From Blastocladiella britannica (taxonomy: Eukaryota; Blastocladiomycota; Blastocladiomycetes; Blastocladiales; Blastocladiaceae), in assembly GCA_025349905.2 (NCBI GenBank), contig MU624541.1, positions 1 to 64,000 of the forward strand: DNA of 64,000 nucleotides. Reading direction: 5' to 3'. Within the stretch, counting starts at the first letter, position 1, and every line of letters begins with the position of its first letter. Positions 56,993 through 64,000 of the stretch are shown piece by piece. The notes under the pieces are model-generated. The model was not told the origin of the DNA. It made no database searches and saw only the letters and a list, made by a program, of their open reading frames with translations. A program made the translations under genes and the position numbers.

Positions 56993-57174
56993 ATATAATG
57001 TTTTGACTTTGCTCGTGTGTAATCTGCGCTGGGTTCGTTCGAGTGAGATTCCATGCATCCGATGCAAAAAAATGATTGGCCATGTCCACGACACCGACTC
57101 TTCTCGATCGTCCAAGGTCAGGAATGGCAATCAAACGCACACAAAACAATCAATTAATCCTGAAGTAAAACGAA

Positions 57175-57257
57175 TACCCACGGCGGGACTCGAACCCGCA
57201 ACCCTCAGATATCTTCAGAGTAGAAGTCTGACGCGCTAACCATTGCGCCACGCAGGC
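57175..57257 (-). tRNA. tRNA-Arg (UCU) with a 10-nt intron
   Basis: On the minus strand the bases fold as a standard cloverleaf: acceptor GCCTGCG paired with CGTGGGT (three G-U pairs), D stem GCGC/GCGC, anticodon stem TCAGA/TCTGA with loop CTTCTA...A reading UCU, variable loop GGGTT and T arm GCGGG-TTCGAGT-CCCGC. A 10-nt insert, CTCTGAAGAT, lies one base 3' of the anticodon, the standard position for tRNA introns. tRNA-Arg(UCU) carries an intron in many eukaryotes. Because the insert itself contains TCTGA, an intron-less fold is also possible but would need a 15-nt variable loop, which does not fit tRNA-Arg. Confidence 0.92.
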
Positions 57258-57348
57258 ATTATTTCCGCGAGGATCCAAATCGTAGGATTCGAGCATTTTC
57301 CTGATTCAACAAGAGAATACTTCCCATATAAATATATTGAATAATAAA

Positions 57349-58560
57349 TTAAAACCCAAGTCGAGTAAGAGGCTCCTCCAAACCAATGGAGGTATCTGTG
57401 GCAAATGCGGCACCCGGACGCGACGCCCGTGTTGCCGCCGACGGTGCTGCGCCAAACATGGCGCCCCTGCTATTGCTGCTTCCATTACCAGTTGTCTGGC
57501 GGCTTCGAGGCGGTTGGAACGCGCCACCTGGCATCCAGGTACCGCGAGACCCGCCGCCGCCCGATTCAGCGTTGCCGCCGTGGGTCCAGTCCAAGTCCAT
57601 GGCCTCATCATCGTCTGCACCCTCATCCGCCGCCGAGTCCCTGCGCGCACGTGCTCCTCTATCCACGGCCGACCGCATGCGCGCCCACGCGCTTGCCGCC
57701 ATACCATTGATTCCACGAGACGAGGAAAAGGAAACACGGTCGTCGTCTTCGTCATCGTCATCCCTCGCCAGCGGCGGCATGTACACGGGTGGGCGCGACG
57801 GCGCAAATGCCGCGATCCGGCGCCGATCCTGCTCGGCAACCGCCATCGCCGTTTCGCGGTCCTTGCGTTCCTGTCGTTGGCGCGCCTGCTCGCGCAAGAT
57901 CGGTTCCCAGCTCGACTGCGATCCGGGCTGTGGGCGATGATGGTGCGCATCGGGAACCAGGTGGCGCGGGAGGCGTTCGCGGTTGACGTTCTCGAGCCGC
58001 GTGGCTAGCGACGGAACAAACTGGTTGGCGTGGCCAAACATCTGCGGTTGCGGGACCATCGTGGACGGCATGCGCGGCTGTGGGGCAAACATCGGGTTGA
58101 CGGCCCGGTGCTGCTGCTGCTGCCGCTGGGCTGTGATTGTTGTTGCAGTGGGAGCGAGTGCGGACGAAAACCATGAGCGGCCGCCGCGACCCAGGGTCGG
58201 CGAGTCCCGCCCACCGTCCGTATCCTCGTGGTCGCTATTGCCACCATCATTGCTGGCATGGTGAGTGGGGTCATCGTTGTCGCGCAAATGCCAGCTCGAG
58301 ATCCGCGGCAGCAAGATCGTGTTGGCGACACGCCCTGCTGTGCCTGGCGACATGACGGGAGCCTGACGACCAATTTGTTGGTAAGAACGACCACCATCGT
58401 TGTGGCCTGGGGTGGCTTGTTGTTGCACGGTCGACGAGGGATGGTCATCGTCGCCATGGATGATCATGTCGTCGGCCGAGAGGCCCAGTCGGGATTGCAT
58501 TTCGGTCGGGGTCAGGTGTAGCGTCGATGGGCCACGGGCATAGGAGACCGAGTACGACAT
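57349..58560 (-). CDS. Low-complexity protein with a short coiled coil, unknown
   Basis: Single exon, 403 residues from the ATG at 58560. Starts MSYSVSYARGPSTLHLTPTE followed by a short helix (MQSRLGLSADDMII). Most of the rest is Asp/Gly/Ser/Pro/Gln-rich. One charged helix, ILREQARQRQERKDRETAMA, continues as VAEQDRRRIAAF and is a likely coiled coil. An acidic DDDDEDDD stretch follows. No family recognised. Codon use and length support a real gene. Confidence 0.62.
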   Translation of the reverse strand: MSYSVSYARGPSTLHLTPTEMQSRLGLSADDMIIHGDDDHPSSTVQQQATPGHNDGGRSYQQIGRQAPVMSPGTAGRVANTILLPRISSWHLRDNDDPTHHASNDGGNSDHEDTDGGRDSPTLGRGGRSWFSSALAPTATTITAQRQQQQHRAVNPMFAPQPRMPSTMVPQPQMFGHANQFVPSLATRLENVNRERLPRHLVPDAHHHRPQPGSQSSWEPILREQARQRQERKDRETAMAVAEQDRRRIAAFAPSRPPVYMPPLARDDDDEDDDRVSFSSSRGINGMAASAWARMRSAVDRGARARRDSAADEGADDDEAMDLDWTHGGNAESGGGGSRGTWMPGGAFQPPRSRQTTGNGSSNSRGAMFGAAPSAATRASRPGAAFATDTSIGLEEPLTRLGF

Positions 58561-58624
58561 GAGTGCGCGCGGTGCCGTTTTGAGAAACTATTTGTTTCTT
58601 TTTCTGAGTGACCAAAGCTTTAAT

Positions 58625-60038
58625 TTAAAAAATGGGATGTATACGAACAATGTAGTGGCCAACGACCGTCGCAGCCAAGATAGAGATCGGGAACCAGTTT
58701 TGTAAAGGCAACACTTGGTCAAAGCAAGCGGCAATGGCGAGCACGCGTAGTAAGAGCCGAGGCAGTGCGCATTTGATCTGCAAAAAAAACATTACTTGTT
58801 GGCAGTGAGTGAGGCCGCATCAAACACAAAGAGGAGAAGAAAGGACGAACTCGATATTGCCAGATCGCTTGGTTAAACATGGACCAATAAAAGTTGCGCT
58901 GGGCATCGTCCTTGTGGTGCCAGTACGCAACCCATAGGGGATTAAATACGAACGCCTCAACCAGTGCAAGGATCCCTGCCGCCATGACCGTGGCTGGTAC
59001 ATCATCGTAGGACGTTGGCCTGGCCAGGACGAAATCTCCATAGGCACCTACGAGTTGGACTTGTTAAAGCTATGCTGCCCACAATACAACCCAGTTTATA
59101 AAAAAAAGGCGTACGCACGCATTGCAAGCAAGCCCAGGAAATAAATGGGCGTGAATCCGGCAGCCAGCTGGACAAGGGCACGAATGGCACGAATTGGAGT
59201 AGGGATCTGGGCCATGATGGCCGCCGACAGGTGCGGGAGGACCGGGCCCGTGCACCGCGGATCTGCGGCCGCGGATCTTTGCGCATCGAGGAACCACGAC
59301 AGGTGTCCCGCCCAGTGGTTGTGCAGGCGATCCGTGCACCGACTGCACAAGTTATTTCCAAATGGCGGTGGATTGGTCTGCTCCACTTACACGGATACGC
59401 ACACAGTCAGTATATGTTGCTTTGGCAAGAAATGTACGACGCACACGAAGACTGTCCTCGTCGTCGCGTGCGAGTCGGCAGCGAATGTAAATCTCCTGCT
59501 CGTGCAAGCAGCCAGGGCACAGAATCGCGGCGGCGCTGCCCGAAACGTCCAGTCCGGGCATCGAGGGCGCGCGGAATACGTCAGCAGAGGGATTGGCTGA
59601 AGGGTTCTGCTGGGCTGCATGCGCGACAAACTCGCCCTTGGTATCAAACACATTGTCGGCACCGCACGCGGGACAGTTGAATGCCACCGCGGCCCCGGGA
59701 ATGCCAGAAGTGTACGCGGTCGGGGGCACAGTGACGGATGTCCCGCAGTAGTAGCAGTCGCGGTCACCCTTTGTTGACGACGATGCGGGTGATGAAGACT
59801 CCAAGGCAGACGAAGCAAGGGATGTCACGGACGAGCGACGCCGGAACCAAAGGACCAGAGCAAGAAGCACGAGCATGGATGCCCCGGCAAAACGATTTTC
59901 GCGATGCAGGTGAATCAGCGATCTGCTGTCGTCGACAAGTGGTGCGATGCGCAGGAGAACGCGGTCGGCCAGAGAGGCGCCATGGGCCAAGATCTCACTG
60001 GTATACGCGTCGAGAAGCGCCAAGAGGTCGTCGGCCAT
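58625..60038 (-). CDS. Ima1/TMEM201 (SAMP1)-like inner nuclear membrane protein
   Basis: Exons 60038-59445, 59377-59119, 59047-58851 and 58777-58625 give 400 residues. A hydrophobic segment (SMLVLLALVLWF) lies near residue 60. The Ima1 N-terminal zinc domain follows: CYYCGTSVTVPPTAYTSG, AFNCPACGADNVFDTKGEF, CPGCLHEQEIYIR, and after the first splice NNLCSRCTDRLHNH. The four CxxC pairs and their spacing are typical of Ima1/TMEM201. Two or three hydrophobic segments follow (LAAGFTPIYFLGLLAM, VMAAGILALVEAFVF, ILAATVVGHYIV). Family members link nuclear membrane, heterochromatin and cytoskeleton in fission yeast and animals. The protein is shorter than vertebrate TMEM201. Confidence 0.78.
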
Positions 60039-60078
60039 TATTTGCAAAAGAATTGGATTGAAATGGGAAAGAGATTTT

Positions 60079-61005
60079 TTAATAATACGAGTCCTCCGCT
60101 GCGGCAACAGATGGAGCAGCTGCACTCTTCTTGACCGTCTCCATGTTCACTTTGGCAGTGACTGAAGGGCGTGCGCGGGCCTTGGCGGCGGCGGTGGGTG
60201 GGACAGCGGCGGGTTCGGCCAGGGCCGCGTCGCGCTTCTTCTTCATGGGAGCGAAATCAGCCTCGGTGATGCCCAGCTCCCGTGCGCGCTCGGCCTTGAT
60301 ACGCGCGGCCTCATCCACGAACGGCTGCTTTGCCTCCGCCGGCATGGCCTTCCAGGCAGCGGCGATCTGTCGCGATGCAGCTGGCATGTCGATCTTTTGG
60401 CCCTTGGCCAGGTCCTTCTTCAGCTCCACGTGCGCGTGACGCGTAAACAGGTTGTAGCTCGAGAGCAGGCCTTTACGCAGGTTCTGCAGTTCCTTGGCCG
60501 GGGAGACGGCCGTGTCCGAGTCCACGTTTGTCTTGGTCAGCTCGCGTTTGGCCTTGAGCTCGGCCTTGCCCATCTTCTGGTACTTGCTGGCAGCGCGCTG
60601 CGCGGGCGTGTAGGTAGCATCGTAGTGGGCCCTGATCTGCTTGTACTCGGCACCGAGGCGGCGGCCCTCGGCCTGGAACCGGGTCTTTTCTGGCTCGGGG
60701 AGCAAATTCCAGATGGCGGGCAGCTGGCGGAACCAGTCGATGGGGTCGAGGTCGGTCGGCCGCTTGGACGCGTATTCCTTGACAAAGAGGCTGTAAGAGG
60801 TTGCGGGTCGCTTTGGCGGGATGGGTGCGGGTGGGACTGTGATTGCGTTGTTTTTGTTAGCATGTTGTGTTGGATGATGGCAAAATGGCACCGTACGCTC
60901 AGAGGACGCAGTGGACAAGGATGCGACCGGTGCCCGCAGAACCACTGCGGTCGCAGAACGGGTGAGACTCACCAGGGTCAATGTGTTGCGAATCAACGCC
61001 AACAT
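60079..61005 (-). CDS. Mitochondrial HMG-box protein (Abf2/TFAM-like)
   Basis: Exons 61005-60897 and 60836-60079 give 288 residues. The N-terminus MLALIRNTLTLVSLTRSATA, basic and free of acids, is a good matrix targeting signal. Two HMG boxes follow: box 1 begins PPKRPATSYSLFVKEYASKR and continues to about residue 135, box 2 begins GLLSSYNLFTRHAHVELKKD. A basic Ala/Lys-rich tail ends the protein. This two-box layout is that of Abf2 and TFAM, which package and help transcribe mitochondrial DNA. The intron is 60 bp, stop-free and in frame, has a perfect TGCTAAC branch site and CACAG acceptor. Translating it would insert 20 odd residues just before box 1. Confidence 0.85.
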   Translation of the reverse strand: MLALIRNTLTLVSLTRSATAVVLRAPVASLSTASSERTVPFCHHPTQHANKNNAITVPPAPIPPKRPATSYSLFVKEYASKRPTDLDPIDWFRQLPAIWNLLPEPEKTRFQAEGRRLGAEYKQIRAHYDATYTPAQRAASKYQKMGKAELKAKRELTKTNVDSDTAVSPAKELQNLRKGLLSSYNLFTRHAHVELKKDLAKGQKIDMPAASRQIAAAWKAMPAEAKQPFVDEAARIKAERARELGITEADFAPMKKKRDAALAEPAAVPPTAAAKARARPSVTAKVNMETVKKSAAAPSVAAAEDSYY

Positions 61006-61094
61006 TTCTTGAAATTTCCAATTGATTTTCCAAGGAGACAACGGCAGCAGGTGGCGCCTCTCTTTCCCAGACCCTCGACCGCGTATAAAACTCA

Positions 61095-64000
61095 ATGCCC
61101 CCGCCAACCAGTAGTGCCCTGCCGCCGCTGCCACGCAACCCGTCGCCGGTCCGCACCGCCTCGACTGGCTCTACGCGCTCTCGCCCGGTCTCGGCTTCTT
61201 CCGCATCTGGCACTGGCACTCCCACTGCGCGTTCGCCCCGGTCCGCCACCGCTATTGCCACCCCGCTCCCGTCGTCGCCCGTGCCAATTGAGACGGACCC
61301 AATGCATGATCCGCGTGCCAGCGTCGCCTCCACCGTCCTCAGCACTTCCTCCATTGCCGAAACCGAACACTCGGCCACGGGCGATGAGGCGGATGATGGG
61401 TTTGATTCCGGTCCGGGCCTCAGCCGTGCCTCCACTGGCACCGCATCAGTCGTGTCCGAGTCTGGCAGCTCCATCGCCGCCGACAATGGCGCCGCCACCG
61501 TCATGTCGAGCATGGTGGACATGAACTCGTCCATCGCCACCATTCACGCCTTTTCTCCCGGCCCCTCCTCCTTCGCGTCGAGTGGCGGTGGTGGTCCCGC
61601 TCTGCCGCGCCCTCTCGGTGGTGGCGGAAACGGTTCGAGTCCCCCTTCTGGCCCTGGTGCTGGCGCTGGCCGCCACTCGTCGTACCTGGAGCTGGCCTCC
61701 CAAGGCCGGCTTGCACCAACCATTGACGAAGAGACTAACTATGACGAACGCACCCTGCCCGCGCTCCCGCCGTCCATGTCGACACCCTACTCCCCCGACG
61801 ACTCGGCGAGCCTGGGCCGGCTGATCAGCGTGGACTCTGTCGGTGAGGAGGATGACAGCGATGTTGCTGCCGTGACTACCATCGGACTCGTTGACCATGA
61901 TGGGAGCGGCGGGTCTGCGCGTCCGCTCAAGCCCTCGGACAACGTGATTGGCCTCTCGTCCGCGCCCATCTCGGCTTCCTCCAATAACAACAATGTTGCG
62001 CATTTCGGACTTGGTGACCAGGAATACGGTGACGACACCGATGCCGCTACAGGTGATGGTGGTATTCGGGACGCTGAGCCAGACCACTTGACCGCCTTGG
62101 CTGATCCTGGCCGCAGGCTCTCGGCCCGCGGTGGTATGGGCAGCAGTCAGCTTGGCAGCCGCACCGGAGTCGCGCCTCACTCCATCCTGGGCCATGGCTC
62201 GATCCTAGCGCTCGATGCTGGCGTGTCCACGACCTTTTTGGACGCATCCATGAGCGCCATGCACGTGGACCCGCATTCGGTTCACTTTTCTACTGTGCGT
62301 CTACATGATTTTTATTTTGGAGGATTGACTGACTTGTTTTTAATGCAGCAGGCAATCCCCGATTCCCCTTTGAAGCATGCTGTTATTGATTCCAGTCCCG
62401 CCTCGCACGCCGGCACTTTGCGTGCGGACACCTCTGACTTGTCCCCGGCTGCTCAGCTTGCACAGTATACTGCCGCCCAACAGCCTTTGGCACCGCAATC
62501 CTTGGCAGCAGCAGATGTGCTCATGACCATGGCTATGCCGCCGCCGTCCCTGTCTGGCACCAGCGAGGGTGGGCTCGGTGGCCTTGACGTGAACGTCACT
62601 GTTCCCTCCATGGACAGGACGCCAAAACCACCCGCAGCAGAGCATGAAGACGTTGCATCGTATGCGCACCTTCCGGGCTTCATTTCTCTGCCGCCGTCGT
62701 CGGCGCCCGCTCCGAGCAGTGTTAGCGCGGCAGCAGCAGCCTATGCCCACACCATGGACATTCAGCCAGCGCAGCAGCCAGTGATGGCGCCTTCCGACGG
62801 ATTTGCCACCTTATCGCCCCGGCAAATGGCGACCCCTCCAGCAGAGCCCATGCCGCTCGCGCATCGCTTGTCCTTGAGCTCAACAATGGCGCCTGGTATT
62901 GTAGCGCCGCCACAGAGCGTGATTGTCGCCGTCGCCGCGACCGCGACCGCCACCGCCACCGCCACCACGACCACTGTCACCACCGCCGCTGTCACAACCC
63001 CAGCTCCGTCTGCAGCACTTTTGGCACGCCCGGTCTCTTTGGTCACTGCGACGACCCCACCTACATCCTCCCCTGGATCTCCATTGCAACCAGTGTCACG
63101 CGCTGTGCCCTTGGCGCCGCAGTCCGTGTACTCGCCAACCGCCACCACTACCGCCGCAGCAGGGTTCGCTGGGAGCACGACGGACTACTTTGGCGACAGC
63201 ATGGCATCGATTCCGCTCTCGGATGCGTCCGGCCAAGCGTCTGGGGTTGCCACGCCCACCACCACTGGCATGACGCCATCACCATCGGCTCTTTCGTGGG
63301 GACAGCAGCAGCAGCAGCAGCAGCCACAACAACCGCGGTCCTCACTCCCTCCGCGCCTTGCGCCGGCAACGTCCTCGCATGGATCGCTGACAGCGTTCAC
63401 TTCGCCACAAATTATTCCACCTCCCCAGGTGCCAAGCATGCCCATATCGCCTCCCGACGCGGACCCCCTTGTTCCCTCGGCGTCCGTGTCGCGCGCTGGT
63501 TCGACTTCGACCATGGATAGCCATAATACGGCCACGGCGGCAGCACCAATCGATGCGTTTGCTGCTACTCCGTCTGCACCAGCCGCAGACGTAGCACGTG
63601 GATTTTTGGGAGACGAAATGATGGCCAATGGTGGCGGGTTCTTGGATGCCGAATCGCTCGCCAGCCTATCGTCCCTCGCATCCATGGACTCTTCGCTGGT
63701 GCCGTCGTCGCCTGGATCGAATGTCGGCTTCGCCAATGGCGGTGCATCAGCACCGATCATGCACCGCGCCGCGTCGTCCATGTCGTCTGTCTCGTCTGTC
63801 GCTTCGGTTGCGACGCCGCCGAGCGTCGCTTCGTCTTCGGCCTCGGGGACCGGGTACTCGTCCTTTTTTGGTAAGCTGTGGCGTGGAGGTGCCGGCTCGA
63901 AATCACGCGGAACGAGCCCTGATGCGTCCGAGGTGCCAGGCCCAATCTCCAACGGCAATGGCACCGTCCCGGTTCTTGCGCCTGGTTCGCCTGCAGCAAG
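61095..64000 (+). CDS. Ser/Ala/Pro-rich protein, incomplete at the right edge
   Basis: Open from the ATG at 61095 to the window end in one frame, at least 950 residues, with one 54- or 57-bp intron (62295-62348 or 62351). Almost all is low complexity: Ser/Thr/Ala/Pro, a Gln run coded by CAG repeats near 63305, Ala-Thr alternation near 62935. The few non-random pieces are LPALPPSMSTPYSPDDSAS, GRLISVDSVGEEDDSD, SILALDAGVSTTFLDASMSAM and, near the edge, SGTGYSSFFGKLWRGG, a hydrophobic-aromatic motif that may be a docking site. No domain seen; a C-terminal one may lie outside. ATG chosen as the first in frame; it is only 89 bases from the HMG-box gene start. Confidence 0.7.
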   Translation, partial: MPPPTSSALPPLPRNPSPVRTASTGSTRSRPVSASSASGTGTPTARSPRSATAIATPLPSSPVPIETDPMHDPRASVASTVLSTSSIAETEHSATGDEADDGFDSGPGLSRASTGTASVVSESGSSIAADNGAATVMSSMVDMNSSIATIHAFSPGPSSFASSGGGGPALPRPLGGGGNGSSPPSGPGAGAGRHSSYLELASQGRLAPTIDEETNYDERTLPALPPSMSTPYSPDDSASLGRLISVDSVGEEDDSDVAAVTTIGLVDHDGSGGSARPLKPSDNVIGLSSAPISASSNNNNVAHFGLGDQEYGDDTDAATGDGGIRDAEPDHLTALADPGRRLSARGGMGSSQLGSRTGVAPHSILGHGSILALDAGVSTTFLDASMSAMHVDPHSVHFSTVRLHDFYFGGLTDLFLMQQAIPDSPLKHAVIDSSPASHAGTLRADTSDLSPAAQLAQYTAAQQPLAPQSLAAADVLMTMAMPPPSLSGTSEGGLGGLDVNVTVPSMDRTPKPPAAEHEDVASYAHLPGFISLPPSSAPAPSSVSAAAAAYAHTMDIQPAQQPVMAPSDGFATLSPRQMATPPAEPMPLAHRLSLSSTMAPGIVAPPQSVIVAVAATATATATATTTTVTTAAVTTPAPSAALLARPVSLVTATTPPTSSPGSPLQPVSRAVPLAPQSVYSPTATTTAAAGFAGSTTDYFGDSMASIPLSDASGQASGVATPTTTGMTPSPSALSWGQQQQQQQPQQPRSSLPPRLAPATSSHGSLTAFTSPQIIPPPQVPSMPISPPDADPLVPSASVSRAGSTSTMDSHNTATAAAPIDAFAATPSAPAADVARGFLGDEMMANGGGFLDAESLASLSSLASMDSSLVPSSPGSNVGFANGGASAPIMHRAASSMSSVSSVASVATPPSVASSSASGTGYSSFFGKLWRGGAGSKSRGTSPDASEVPGPISNGNGTVPVLAPGSPAA

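Noticed and set aside
61446..62195. 249-residue minus-strand frame
   Set aside because: Antisense shadow of the long plus-strand Ser/Ala-rich frame, which stays open to the window edge.
1..64000. Transposons, insertion sequences or integrated viruses
   Set aside because: I found no reverse transcriptase, transposase, integrase or long terminal or inverted repeats.

Overview
This is nuclear DNA of a small-genome, GC-rich eukaryote, most likely a flagellated (zoosporic) fungus of the Allomyces/Catenaria kind (Blastocladiomycota). The grounds are: many introns of about 50-130 bp (I modelled 58); gene content that is clearly fungal/opisthokont (Rom2-like RhoGEF with DEP and CNH domains, type I DAHP synthase, Ste14-type methyltransferase); a ciliary gene (CFAP161), which non-flagellated fungi lack; and a W-rich ankyrin-like protein of the type I associate with blastocladiomycete and chytrid genomes. 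The species is inference. A 10-base N gap (13604-13613) shows this is draft assembly.

Layout, left to right. 1-5 kb: a partial exon at the edge, a branched-chain ketoacid dehydrogenase kinase with a duplicated last-exon fragment behind it, isoprenylcysteine methyltransferase, an RNase P subunit and spermidine synthase. 5-16.5 kb: a Ser/Pro-rich protein, a Sel1-repeat membrane protein and two adjacent multi-exon polytopic membrane proteins of unknown function. 16.5-29.6 kb: RhoGEF, W-rich ankyrin-like protein, CFAP161, a USP36-like deubiquitinase divergent from the ribosome-assembly gene BRX1, and mitochondrial enoyl reductase ETR1. 29.6-39 kb: ecdysoneless homologue, DAHP synthase, a large ankyrin protein with a repeated DPIAAYLSG motif, and DNA polymerase kappa. 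39-46 kb: a winged-helix (H15-like) regulator, a two-finger GATA factor with an 18-bp microexon, and eIF3g. 46-57 kb: a small membrane protein, an FAD amine oxidase, the 40-residue OST4, a 1,481-residue SR-rich protein built on a triplicated unknown module, a low-complexity protein, an Aurora kinase and an intron-containing tRNA-Arg(UCU). 57-64 kb: a low-complexity protein, an Ima1/TMEM201-like nuclear membrane protein, a mitochondrial HMG-box protein and a Ser/Ala-rich protein cut by the right edge.

Genes are packed tightly. Divergent start codons can be 39-57 bp apart (ICMT/RPP21, ETR1/ECD, eIF3g/small membrane protein, RhoGEF/ankyrin) and convergent stops 23-40 bp apart. Exon models were joined by hand using reading frame and family similarity; every spliced model adds up to a multiple of three. 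The main genome-level surprise is the splice donor: 57 of 58 modelled donors have a pyrimidine at +4 (41 C, 16 T) and none has the usual A.
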